The position numbers and the translations under genes were made by a program. A DNA stretch of 64,000 nucleotides from Hespellia sp. (GTDB taxonomy: Bacteria; Bacillota; Clostridia; Lachnospirales; Lachnospiraceae), in NCBI GenBank assembly GCA_028694105.1, contig JAQUUC010000008.1, forward strand, positions 1 to 64,000, in the 5' to 3' direction. A model generated the notes under the pieces. That model was not told the origin of the DNA and did no database searches. It was given only the letters and a program-made list of their open reading frames with translations. Position 1 is the stretch's first letter. The number at the start of each line of letters is the position of its first letter. Shown here piece by piece: positions 1-7,624 of the stretch.

Positions 1-133
1 CACTCCAGTTGAGTAGTCAAAGCTACAGGGCATTAATCAAAAGTCCACAGTATCTGAATGTATTATAACCACGATAATAAAAAGAAAGGAATGTGTGATA
101 ATTAACTTCCTAATTATCATACAAGGTATTATG

Positions 134-820
134 ATGAGTACAGAAAAAAAAGAGGGATTCCCCGCAGATATTTCAAAAGAAATCATGGGATTTTTTGAAA
201 ATGAGAAGAGAGACAAAGTGAAACGTTTGGAAAATTTGAACAAATACATAAAAAAGAATCAGATTCTTTTCACTGGTTCGTCTCTGATGGAACATTTCCC
301 AATTGAAGAGTTTCGCATGTCGATGGATCTTGAACCACGAATCTATAACCGCGGAATCGGAGGTTTTACAACAGAAGAATTTTTAGAAAATATTGATACC
401 ATGCTTCTTAGTCCAGAGCCTTCGAAAGTATTTATTAACATCGGAACGAATGATATTTCCGAAAGATTTAATCAAGAAGGTAAATGGTTAGAGCGTTTGA
501 TTTCTAATTATGAGCAGATTTTAAAACGGTTACAAGAGAAGCTTCCAGAATGTGAAGTGTACATGATGGCTTACTATCCGGCAAATGAGACAATGACCGC
601 GGCTTTGCCATGGACAAAATTCCGTACAAATGAAAGAATCATAGCAGCAAATAATGCGGTAAAAGATCTTGCGGCAAAACTTGGTTATCATTTCATTAAC
701 GTGAATGAAGGTCTTGCCGATACGGATGGAAATTTAAAGCGTGAGATTACAACGGATGGCATTCACATGATTCCAGATGCTTATACGCAGATTCTCCATA
801 ATATGATGCCATATTTGTAG
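134..820 (+). CDS. SGNH/GDSL-type esterase or lipase
   Basis: Predicted single-domain serine esterase of the SGNH hydrolase superfamily, 228 aa. The family landmarks are visible: a block I GSSLM motif (nucleophile Ser about residue 50), block III GTND (104-107) and C-terminal DGIH (208-211) carrying the Asp-His pair. There is no signal peptide, so it is probably cytoplasmic; such enzymes often deacylate sugars or small acyl esters. The start is uncertain. ATG at 134 and 131 follow an AAGG, but a GTG at 95 lies 5 nt after AAAGAAAGGA and would add 13 hydrophobic residues. It ends 9 bp before the transporter gene, so the two are probably co-transcribed. The substrate cannot be read from the sequence. 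Confidence 0.85.
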   Translation: MSTEKKEGFPADISKEIMGFFENEKRDKVKRLENLNKYIKKNQILFTGSSLMEHFPIEEFRMSMDLEPRIYNRGIGGFTTEEFLENIDTMLLSPEPSKVFINIGTNDISERFNQEGKWLERLISNYEQILKRLQEKLPECEVYMMAYYPANETMTAALPWTKFRTNERIIAANNAVKDLAAKLGYHFINVNEGLADTDGNLKREITTDGIHMIPDAYTQILHNMMPYL

Positions 821-829
821 GAGGAGATC

Positions 830-1753
830 ATGCAGACTGTATTTACATTGATTCAACAGACCGGTATGATGTTTTTTCTCGCTGGTATTGGTTTTTTATT
901 ATTTAAAACCAAAAAGATATCGGTAGAGGGAAGTAAGTCAATTGGTAATATTTTGATTTTTGTCGTTCTTCCATGTGTGATTGTGAATGGATTTCTGATA
1001 GAGCGGACAAAAGAACGCATCATTGCCCTTGGATTGTCTGCGTTACTTGCTTTTACCATATTAATGATATCTGTATTGATATCCAGATTAATTTTTAAGA
1101 AGGATGCGATTGCCGCTTTTGGTGCCGCATTTTCTAATCCGGGATTTTTTGGTGTGCCGCTGATTGTAGCGTCTCTCTCCGATGGTGCTGTTTTTTATAT
1201 TGCATCTTTTATCGCATTTTTAAATCTATTACAGTGGACTTATGGTGTTGCCATTATGACGGGACAACGTGGTCGCATTCAGATCAAAAAGCTGATTTGT
1301 GCCCCTTTCTTTCTCGCAATCGTAGTAGGATTTCTTCTGTTTATTACGCAATGCCCACTTTCTGGATTGTTAACAAAAACGTTGTCTGCACTTGCGGGAC
1401 TCAATACACCATTAGCGATGTTTACGGTTGGGGTTTATCTGGCACAGACAGATTTAATTGCGATGTTTAAGCGAAAACAGCTTTATCTGATTTGTCTGGT
1501 GAGACTGCTTGTGATTCCGCTGATTTCGCTGGTGGTAATGATTCCGATTTCTGCAAAATATGCTGATTTAAAAACCGCAATACTGATTGCGTCGGCATGT
1601 CCGGTTGGCTCTAATATTGCGGTTTATGCACAGCTCCACGAGAAAAATTATACCTATGCGGTGGAAGCTGTTGTGGTATCAACATTATTTTCTATTGTAA
1701 CAATTCCGTGTATTATTTTTCTGGCTGATACATCCATGCAATTACTTTTGTAA
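830..1753 (+). CDS. AEC-family (auxin efflux carrier type) permease
   Basis: Integral membrane protein of 307 aa, about ten hydrophobic segments in two halves, matching the AEC/malate-permease family in length and pattern. The central loop is charged (around residues 140-150), and each half has the Gly/Pro-rich helices typical of the family (for example FSNPGFFGVPL and ACPVGSNIAVY). Members move organic anions or small weak acids, usually without a partner. A GGAGATC ribosome site lies just before the ATG. It follows the SGNH hydrolase by 9 bp, so it could move an acid released by that enzyme (inference). Its last 41 bp overlap the convergent esterase gene. Confidence 0.88.
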   Translation: MQTVFTLIQQTGMMFFLAGIGFLLFKTKKISVEGSKSIGNILIFVVLPCVIVNGFLIERTKERIIALGLSALLAFTILMISVLISRLIFKKDAIAAFGAAFSNPGFFGVPLIVASLSDGAVFYIASFIAFLNLLQWTYGVAIMTGQRGRIQIKKLICAPFFLAIVVGFLLFITQCPLSGLLTKTLSALAGLNTPLAMFTVGVYLAQTDLIAMFKRKQLYLICLVRLLVIPLISLVVMIPISAKYADLKTAILIASACPVGSNIAVYAQLHEKNYTYAVEAVVVSTLFSIVTIPCIIFLADTSMQLLL

Positions 1754-2501
1754 GAGCATGACACCAATAATTCCATTCATGGGTTCCTTCTGTTATGCTG
1801 CAAGTGGAACGGAATCCTTTTTGGATTAACGCATCATGGAACTGTGTGGCTGATTTAGCGAAGACATCCTGATTTCCGCAGGTTAAGTAAAATGCAGGAT
1901 AAGTATTGCCGCAAGTGTCAGCTTCTTCCAGACAATGAAATAAGTCTCGGTCTGTACCGTCTAAGCTCTTGATATCTGATAATTCCTTCGGAAGAAGACA
2001 GCCACAGGTTCGGATATATCTGGCAGCCAGTTTGATATCCAAGGCACCGGACATGGAGCCGACTTTCCCAAAGAGATCCGGTCTTAAGATTCCAGCGCGT
2101 ACGGCGCCGTATCCACCCATAGAGTATCCAAAGATAAAAGTATCTTCACGCTTCATGGAAAGTGGGAAGATGTCGCGGGCGTAATTCAATAACTCTTCTG
2201 TTATGAAGGTAAAAGAATTGACACTGTTTACATCATCTAAATAGAAAGAATTTCCGGTAGAAGGAATGATCAGAGCAATGTTCAGTTCATCGGCATAATC
2301 AGCTACACGTGAATGGAGCAGCCAGTCGGAAGCACTGTCACACGCACCGTGAAGAAGTATAAGTGTTCGATATCCTTCATCCGGGATGGCATGAAAAGAT
2401 TCTTCTTTCAAGTTAATGTTATATTTGCGAGGCAGAATTACATGGAATTCTGCCATGGTTCCGAGCGCGTATGATGGAAAACTACAAGTAATGTGTGTCA
2501 T
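1713..2501 (-). CDS. Alpha/beta-hydrolase esterase (tributyrin esterase/EstA-like)
   Basis: Alpha/beta hydrolase of the esterase D/tributyrin esterase group, 262 aa. It shows LHGACD (oxyanion region, about 50-55), the nucleophile elbow GYSMGG (Ser about 127) and a late His in EGTHEW (about 241); an acidic residue in CGNQD fits the triad Asp. No signal peptide is seen. The chosen start is ATG at 2501, which has AAAGGA about 10 nt upstream; an in-frame ATG at 2534 would add 11 residues with a poorer site. Family members hydrolyse acetyl or feruloyl esters and short acyl glycerides. It is convergent with, and overlaps by 41 bp, the AEC permease gene. Confidence 0.85.
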   Translation of the reverse strand: MTHITCSFPSYALGTMAEFHVILPRKYNINLKEESFHAIPDEGYRTLILLHGACDSASDWLLHSRVADYADELNIALIIPSTGNSFYLDDVNSVNSFTFITEELLNYARDIFPLSMKREDTFIFGYSMGGYGAVRAGILRPDLFGKVGSMSGALDIKLAARYIRTCGCLLPKELSDIKSLDGTDRDLFHCLEEADTCGNTYPAFYLTCGNQDVFAKSATQFHDALIQKGFRSTCSITEGTHEWNYWCHALTKVIAWMYQPEK

Positions 2502-2612
2502 TTTATGTTGTCCTTTCGTAAGTAGAATTTTCATTTGATTAGCTATCTTCAGTATATGATTTGATGGACAAATATACTAGTACAATTTTAGAAAATGTGT
2601 TCATATAGCAGA

Positions 2613-2669
2613 GTTCCTCTTTAAAGCGGAAAAAGACGAATTGAGAGGTGTAGTGATAACTGCTAATAT
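2613..2669 (+). promoter_or_regulatory. Operator palindrome plus promoter, copy A
   Basis: GTTCCTCTTTAAAGCGGAAA (2613-2632) is a slightly degenerate copy of a 20-bp palindrome. It is followed after 8 bp by TTGAGA (2641-2646), a 17-bp spacer and TAATAT (2664-2669). The same geometry recurs upstream of the ACP, FGGY kinase and Fe-ADH genes. An element just upstream of -35 suggests an activator site. It drives the ThuA-domain gene. Confidence 0.72.
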
Positions 2670-2762
2670 TACATTAGAGAAATTCAAACGGTTCGCAAAA
2701 GCAGGCTTTGTAAAATCAGAAGAAGAGAAATAAATATGAAAAAATAAGTGAGGACATGTGAT

Positions 2763-3593
2763 ATGGAAAAGTTGAACATATTATTAGTGACAGGATTATT
2801 AACTGCAGAACATCAGGGAAGAAAGATCACACAAAGGCTACGTGATTTGATGGAAGCGACAGGAAGATTTCAGGTGGTCATCACAGAAGAATTCCGTAAT
2901 ATTACATCAGAGTACTTAGAACCTTATGATGCACTTTTTATCGATTATGATGGTAAGACATGGCCAACGGATCATGCAAGGCGTTTTGGTGAAAAATCAG
3001 AACGTGCGGTGTATGATTTTGTGGCAAAGGGAAAAGGAATCATTTTCTATCATTCTTCAATCTGGGTGGATGCAGACTGGCCGGATGAGTGGAGGAAAAT
3101 GCTGGGTGGATACTGCGCCATGGACAAAGGATGCAGGAGATGTCCGAAAGATGATCATATCATTGAGACCATGGATGAGAACGATCCAATTACAAAAGGA
3201 ATTGATCAGAAATGGATGAACGTATTTGATGATCTGTTTACAGAACTGATCATTCATCCAGAAGCAAAGATGCAGGTGTTATCTGCAATCTATGATGATG
3301 TGGAATTCTACCGTATTCCGGGATTTCCTCCAAAGCACCATCCGGTTGAAATTCCGGATGGAAAATTAGAGAATATGCCGGGTGTAAATCAATACACCCC
3401 GGTCATTTGGAAAAATCAGTATGGAAACGGAAGAGTATTTGTAACATCCATTGGACATTGGGAAGCATTGGATCGGTTCAATTTTATTACCATGCTGGTA
3501 CGGGGCGTGGAGTGGGCAGCGTCAGGTGAAGTGACATTGGAAAAACCAGATCGTTCCGGTGATAATCGTTTAAAGCTGTTTCCGTATTACTAA
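2763..3593 (+). CDS. ThuA-domain (trehalose utilisation-like) protein
   Basis: ThuA-like, class I glutamine amidotransferase-like fold protein of 276 aa. It opens with LNILLVTGL and contains FIDYDGK, a GIIFYHSS segment (about residue 98) and a C-terminal GNGRVFVTSIGHWE, all typical of ThuA-domain proteins. ThuA was named in rhizobia, where it works with the Gfo/Idh protein ThuB on 3-keto derivatives of trehalose-like disaccharides. A role on a keto-sugar or keto-glycoside is therefore plausible here, but inferred. ATG 2763 has AGG 9 nt upstream; an upstream GTG at 2748 is less likely. A paralogue lies at 52496, beside SPI/E and Gfo/Idh genes. It has its own promoter (copy A) and terminator. 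Confidence 0.82.
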   Translation: MEKLNILLVTGLLTAEHQGRKITQRLRDLMEATGRFQVVITEEFRNITSEYLEPYDALFIDYDGKTWPTDHARRFGEKSERAVYDFVAKGKGIIFYHSSIWVDADWPDEWRKMLGGYCAMDKGCRRCPKDDHIIETMDENDPITKGIDQKWMNVFDDLFTELIIHPEAKMQVLSAIYDDVEFYRIPGFPPKHHPVEIPDGKLENMPGVNQYTPVIWKNQYGNGRVFVTSIGHWEALDRFNFITMLVRGVEWAASGEVTLEKPDRSGDNRLKLFPYY

Positions 3594-3624
3594 ATAAGGG
3601 AATCGTCCCATTGGTTTAGTTCGA

Positions 3625-3660
3625 AAAGAACTGGAGAAATTCTTCTCTGGTTCTTTTTTT
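3625..3660 (+). terminator. Rho-independent terminator after ThuA gene
   Basis: A hairpin with a 12-bp stem (AGAACTGGAGAA pairing with TTCTCTGGTTCT through two G-U pairs) runs straight into a seven-T tract. Confidence 0.85.
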
Positions 3661-3679
3661 CTATTCCTATGTTGTATTT

Positions 3680-3709
3680 TTGATAGATAAGATGTAATAT
3701 ACATAATAT
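3680..3709 (+). promoter_or_regulatory. Sigma-A promoter of the ATPase-STAS gene
   Basis: TTGATA (3680-3685), an 18-bp spacer and TAATAT (3704-3709) sit 54 bp before the start codon. No palindrome of the A-D type precedes it. Confidence 0.6.
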
Positions 3710-3763
3710 AAAGTCTGAATATGTGAAATTAAAGTTCATTCTTAAGAGCGGAGGTGAGGTCAG

Positions 3764-4813
3764 ATGTCATTTCAAGAGGAAAAAAGAGAAAGTATCAAGC
3801 GTTATATGCTAGATAAGATACGTGAAGATGATAAAGAGTATATTAAGAAGACAGTAGAGAATTTCGGCATATCAGTTACAACTGTAAAACGATATGTAAA
3901 GGAGTGTCTGGATCGGGAAATCATATGTGAAAGTGATGTATGTCGATGTGGGCATGCATTGTCTTCGGAAGAAATAGAGTTTCAATATGATACAAAAAGT
4001 TTTTTGTCGGAAGACAGAATATTTTTCGAAGATATCAGACCACTTCTTAAGAAAGTATCTAAAGAAAGTCTCAATATTTGGGGATATGCATTTACAGAGA
4101 TCATGAACAATGCAATTGAACATTCAGGGGCAACCCAGATATTTTGCAGAGTGAAGACAGACGCATTGTATACTGAGATAGTGATTACTGATGATGGAAT
4201 TGGTATATTCCAAAAAGTTAAAGAATATTTGCAAGAGAAAGAGGGCAGAGAGACAGATACACAAGATGCTCTGACTGAGCTTTATAAAGGGAAATTCACA
4301 ACAAATAAGTCGTCACATTCTGGCGAAGGAATTTTCTTTACATCAAAAGTATTACGCGAATTTGCAATCTGGTCAGATGAGAATATCCTTGTGTCGGGAA
4401 GTTATAAGAAAGAGCATCTGGTCAGTTCGCATCTTATCTCATATTATACAAAATTATTGCATATTGGAACGATGGTTGTGATGAAATTAGAGAACAGCAC
4501 AAATCGAAGCATCAAGGAGGTGTTTGATATGTTTGCGCCATTAGAAGAAGGATTTGTTAGAACAGTGATTCCGCTGAAGGAAGTTTGCCCATATGGCGAG
4601 CCAATTGCACGTTCGCAGGCAAGAAGAATTGTATATCGCCTGGAAGAATTCAAATATGTTGAATTCGACTGTTCTGGAATAGAATTTATGGGGCAGGGAT
4701 TTGCTGATGAAATATTCCGTGTGTTTCAGAATAAATATCCGAATATTGAGTTGTCGTTAACGAATGCGAACACAACGGTAGCCGGGATGGTTCAACATGT
4801 GAAAAAATCCTGA
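3764..4813 (+). CDS. Regulator with HTH, GHKL ATPase and DUF4325 (STAS-like) domains
   Basis: Cytoplasmic 349-aa protein with three recognisable parts. Residues 1-65 resemble a winged HTH (FGISVTTVKRYVKECLDREII). Residues about 105-235 form a GHKL ATPase with N-box EIMNNAIEHS (112-121), DDGIGIF (143-149) and HSGEGIFFTS (185-194). The C-terminal 80 residues match DUF4325, a STAS-like domain (FDCSGIEFMGQGFADEIFRVF). There is no dimerisation/phospho-acceptor His box, so it is not a classical sensor kinase. An anti-sigma or partner-switching type regulator acting directly on DNA is the best guess. GAGGTGAG precedes ATG 3764. It ends about 90 bp upstream of operator copy B and could influence the ACP-pta-buk genes. 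Confidence 0.82.
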   Translation: MSFQEEKRESIKRYMLDKIREDDKEYIKKTVENFGISVTTVKRYVKECLDREIICESDVCRCGHALSSEEIEFQYDTKSFLSEDRIFFEDIRPLLKKVSKESLNIWGYAFTEIMNNAIEHSGATQIFCRVKTDALYTEIVITDDGIGIFQKVKEYLQEKEGRETDTQDALTELYKGKFTTNKSSHSGEGIFFTSKVLREFAIWSDENILVSGSYKKEHLVSSHLISYYTKLLHIGTMVVMKLENSTNRSIKEVFDMFAPLEEGFVRTVIPLKEVCPYGEPIARSQARRIVYRLEEFKYVEFDCSGIEFMGQGFADEIFRVFQNKYPNIELSLTNANTTVAGMVQHVKKS

Positions 4814-4900
4814 ATGTATTTCCAGTTCCAGTACATGCTGAAATTTTCCAGAGAGACAGATACAAGACAGTTGAATTTGCTTTAGACGAGGAACAGAGTG

Positions 4901-4957
4901 TTTCCTCTTTGAAGAGGAAAAAGCAAGTTTGAGTTAAATTGTATTGGTTAGTACTAT
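4901..4957 (+). promoter_or_regulatory. Operator palindrome plus promoter, copy B
   Basis: TTTCCTCTTTGAAGAGGAAA (4901-4920) is an almost perfect palindrome. It is followed after 8 bp by TTGAGT (4929-4934), 17 bp and TACTAT (4952-4957). It drives the ACP gene and probably pta-buk. The downstream sequence AGTACTATTATAATAGA-like is nearly the same as in copy C before the Fe-ADH gene. Confidence 0.82.
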
Positions 4958-5039
4958 TATAATAGACGAAAATTAATTTGAACAACAATCCAAGATTCAT
5001 AATTGAATCCTGGAAAAAACACAGAAAAGGAGAATTGAA

Positions 5040-5279
5040 ATGGAAAGAAAAGAATTAGAATCACAGGTAATCGCACTCGTTGCAACATCTTACGGAGTGG
5101 ACGCAGGTACATTAACAGTCGAGACAAGCTTCGCTGATGAAATTGGCGGAACATCAGTACAGATGGTAGGTCTTGTATCAGAAATCGAAAATGAATTAGA
5201 CGTTATGGTTCAGCTTCAGGATGCAGCCGGATGCGCTACAATCGGCGATTTGGTTGATAAAGTCGAAGAAGAGATGTAA
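5040..5279 (+). CDS. Stand-alone acyl carrier protein-like protein
   Basis: Small acidic 79-aa protein with the four-helix ACP pattern. The likely phosphopantetheine serine is Ser39 in GGTSVQMVGL, in the place of the usual GxDSL; the Asp before Ser is replaced by Thr. It is followed by the acidic helix II (EIENELDVMVQ). The start follows AAAGGAG by 8 nt. No fatty-acid synthesis genes are nearby, so this is probably a specialised carrier, perhaps loading an acyl group made or consumed by the phosphotransacylase and kinase that follow. It is preceded by operator copy B. The phosphopantetheine assignment is from the motif only. Confidence 0.82.
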   Translation: MERKELESQVIALVATSYGVDAGTLTVETSFADEIGGTSVQMVGLVSEIENELDVMVQLQDAAGCATIGDLVDKVEEEM

Positions 5280-5318
5280 CCAAAAATGTACAATCTGTAA
5301 AAATGTGTGCAAGCTTAT

Positions 5319-5347
5319 TTGACACATGATTGTTATACTATAGCTAT
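5319..5347 (+). promoter_or_regulatory. Possible internal promoter before pta
   Basis: A perfect TTGACA (5319-5324) lies in the 99-bp gap between the ACP and phosphotransacylase genes. It is followed at 16-17 bp by TAGCTAT, a weak -10; a TATACT lies too close. It could give pta-buk expression independent of copy B. Confidence 0.45.
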
Positions 5348-5378
5348 ATGAAATTAAAACAAGAAAGGAACTATAAGT

Positions 5379-6386
5379 ATGAGCGTTTTAGACGAAATTT
5401 ATGCAAAAGCAAAACTGAATCCTCAGAAAGTTGCGTTCCCAGAAGCTGAAAACGAAAAGATGATGCTGGCTGCCTATGAAGCAGGAAAAGAAGGTTATAT
5501 CATTCCAATTCTTGTAGGCAACACAGCAAAAATCAAAAGCTTATGCGCAGAAAGAGGACTTGAAGAAGCTGTATTTGAGTTTGTTGACATTGCGGACGAA
5601 GAATACAAAAACAAGATTATTGAGGCATATGTAGCACTTCCTGATACAATGCTGAAGCAGAAGCCACTTGCACGCAGAACCCAGGATCCTCTGTATTTTG
5701 CAATGGTTATGGAAGCTGTAGGAGATGCAGATGTAACATTTGCCGGAATTGATAACACAACAGGAGATGTTCTTCTTGCCGGGCAGATGATTATTGGATT
5801 GAAACCAGGGATCAGCACAATTTCAAGTATTGGACTTTGTGATATTCCGGGATTTAAGGGAAGTGAAGGAACACTTCTTGCGGTTGGTGACAGTGCAGTA
5901 TGTACGAACCCGACTTCAGAGCAGCTTGCAAGCATTGCTATCTCAGCATGTGACACCGTAAGCTCACTCCTTGACTGGGAGCCAAGATGTGCGATGGTAA
6001 GCTATTCAACACTTGGAAGCGGACAAGGAGAATTAATTGACAAAGTGGTAGAAGGTGTGAAGATTGCCAATGAACTTCGCCCGGACCTTGCGATTGATGG
6101 AGAATTCCAGTTTGATGCAGCTATCTCACCGGCTGTAGCAGCTAAGAAAGTGAACCGTGAAAGCAGGGTTGCAGGAAAAGCCAATGTAATTATCTGGCCA
6201 GACCTTAACGTAGGAAATGTTGGAGTAAAACTGATTCAGCAGTTTGGTAAGGCAGATGCTTACGGACCAATGCTTCAGGGATTCAACAAAGTCGTTTGTG
6301 ACTGCTCCAGAGGGGCCCCGGTTTCTGAAATCAAGGGCAACATCGTAATCAGTGCTGTAAGAGCAGCAGGAAGCAAGAACTATTAA
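5379..6386 (+). CDS. Phosphate acetyl/butyryltransferase
   Basis: Cytoplasmic phosphotransacylase, 335 aa, which converts acyl-CoA plus phosphate to acyl phosphate and CoA. Length and C-terminus (YGPMLQGFNKVVCDCSRGAPVSE) match class I phosphate acetyltransferase. Other family hallmarks are AFPEAENEKMMLAA at the N-terminus, the central TSEQLA, and the GEFQFDAAISPAVAAKK segment. Pairing with a butyrate-type kinase 10 bp downstream suggests that the real acyl group may be butyryl, propionyl or branched/aryl acyl rather than acetyl (inference). AAGAAAGGA precedes ATG 5379. Together the pair would conserve ATP from an acyl-CoA. Confidence 0.88.
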   Translation: MSVLDEIYAKAKLNPQKVAFPEAENEKMMLAAYEAGKEGYIIPILVGNTAKIKSLCAERGLEEAVFEFVDIADEEYKNKIIEAYVALPDTMLKQKPLARRTQDPLYFAMVMEAVGDADVTFAGIDNTTGDVLLAGQMIIGLKPGISTISSIGLCDIPGFKGSEGTLLAVGDSAVCTNPTSEQLASIAISACDTVSSLLDWEPRCAMVSYSTLGSGQGELIDKVVEGVKIANELRPDLAIDGEFQFDAAISPAVAAKKVNRESRVAGKANVIIWPDLNVGNVGVKLIQQFGKADAYGPMLQGFNKVVCDCSRGAPVSEIKGNIVISAVRAAGSKNY

Positions 6387-6396
6387 GGAGAAACAG

Positions 6397-7509
6397 ATGA
6401 AAGCATATAAAGTATTTACTGTAAATCCCGGTTCTACATCTACAAAGATTGCATTATTCGAGGGAAACAATTGTCTCTACTCGGAAAATGTATCTCACGA
6501 TGCAAAAGAGCTGGAAAAATATAAAACAATGCCAGAACAGCTTCCATACCGCCGTGAAACAATCATGAACCTTTTGAATGAGGCTGGCATCACCTTAGAT
6601 GATGTGGATGTATTTGTTGGACGTGGCGGCGGACTGCTTGCCATGGAAGGTGGTACATATGAAGTGACAGATTTAATTCTGGAACATGCAAGAACCTGTG
6701 CCAATGGAGTGATCCATCCGGCAGCTCTCGGATCACAGCTTGCCAATGAATTTGCCGTCCAGTACGGCAAAAAAGCAATGGTGGTTAACCCACCGGATGT
6801 AGATGAGTTACAGGATCTTGCTCGTATGACTGGTATCAAAGGTGTGAACAGAATCATCCATCTTCATGCTTTGAACTTAAAAGAAACAGCAATTCGCCAC
6901 AGTAAAAATGTGATGAACAGGAAATATGAAGAGTGCAATTACATTGTGTGTCATATCGGTGGAGGTATTTCGGTATCAGCTCACCGCGAAGGTAAGATGG
7001 TTGACGGTTATGATATCGTTGGCGGAGAAGGCCCAATGGCTCCAACGAGATCTGGCAGCGTGGCAGTAGCTGATTTACTTGGATATATCAAAGATAACAA
7101 CATGGAACTTTCAGATGTGAAAAAACTCTGTACAAGAACGGGCGGATTTGTCAGCCATGTTGGAATTTCTGACGCATTAGAGCTTACGAACCGTGCGAAG
7201 AACGGTGACAAATACGCAGAGATGTTATGGAACACAATGATTTATCAGATTGAGAAATGTATTGGTTCTATGGCAGCAGTTCTTCACGGAAAAGTAGACG
7301 GTATCCTCCTTGGAGGCGGTATGGTCTACAATGAAGATCTGGTAAAACAGATTACAGATACATGTTCATTCATTGCACCGGTTACAGCTTATCCGGGAGA
7401 ATTTGAGATGGAAGCTATGGCAGCTGGAGCAATTCGAGTACTCGACGGTGAGGAAGAAGTGAAAGTATACACTGGAAAACGTATCTGGGATGGCTTTGAG
7501 TGGGAGTAG
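6397..7509 (+). CDS. buk: Butyrate kinase-type acyl kinase
   Basis: ASKHA-fold acyl kinase of 370 aa, close to the usual 355 of butyrate kinases. It shows the N-terminal phosphate loop NPGSTSTKIALFEG, the central HIGGGISVSAHREGKMVDG and GGEGPMAPTRSG, and the C-terminal GILLGGGMVYNE. It makes ATP and a free acid from an acyl phosphate supplied by the preceding phosphotransacylase. GGAGAAAC precedes the ATG, and the gene is the last in its operon before a strong terminator. The acid specificity (butyrate, isobutyrate, other) cannot be told from sequence. Confidence 0.9.
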   Translation: MKAYKVFTVNPGSTSTKIALFEGNNCLYSENVSHDAKELEKYKTMPEQLPYRRETIMNLLNEAGITLDDVDVFVGRGGGLLAMEGGTYEVTDLILEHARTCANGVIHPAALGSQLANEFAVQYGKKAMVVNPPDVDELQDLARMTGIKGVNRIIHLHALNLKETAIRHSKNVMNRKYEECNYIVCHIGGGISVSAHREGKMVDGYDIVGGEGPMAPTRSGSVAVADLLGYIKDNNMELSDVKKLCTRTGGFVSHVGISDALELTNRAKNGDKYAEMLWNTMIYQIEKCIGSMAAVLHGKVDGILLGGGMVYNEDLVKQITDTCSFIAPVTAYPGEFEMEAMAAGAIRVLDGEEEVKVYTGKRIWDGFEWE

Positions 7510-7537
7510 CAAGGGTGAACTCCGTTGTTAAAATTAA

Positions 7538-7586
7538 AAACGCAGAAGCTAGGAAATGAAAATGAGGTTTCCTAGCTTTTGCGTTT
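7538..7586 (+). terminator. Terminator after buk
   Basis: An inverted repeat AAACGCagAAGCTAGGAAA / TTTCCTAGCTTttGCGTTT, 19 nt per arm with one internal mismatch pair. It ends in a short T run and is flanked by A residues on the 5' side. Confidence 0.8.
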
Positions 7587-7624
7587 AAATAAACATGGAA
7601 TAGTGATATAGTTGCTGGTATAAA

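Noticed and set aside
91..105. Tiny ORF (ATG TGT GAT AAT stop) after a good AAAGAAAGGA site
   Set aside because: Four codons only; more likely the ribosome site serves a GTG start at 95 or is incidental.
37..249. 70-codon minus-strand open frame at the left edge
   Set aside because: Overlaps the start of the SGNH gene; Phe/Ile-rich, no support.
5495..5956. 153-codon open frame on the minus strand
   Set aside because: Shadow of the phosphotransacylase gene; no ribosome site and low-complexity Ser/Ile-rich product.
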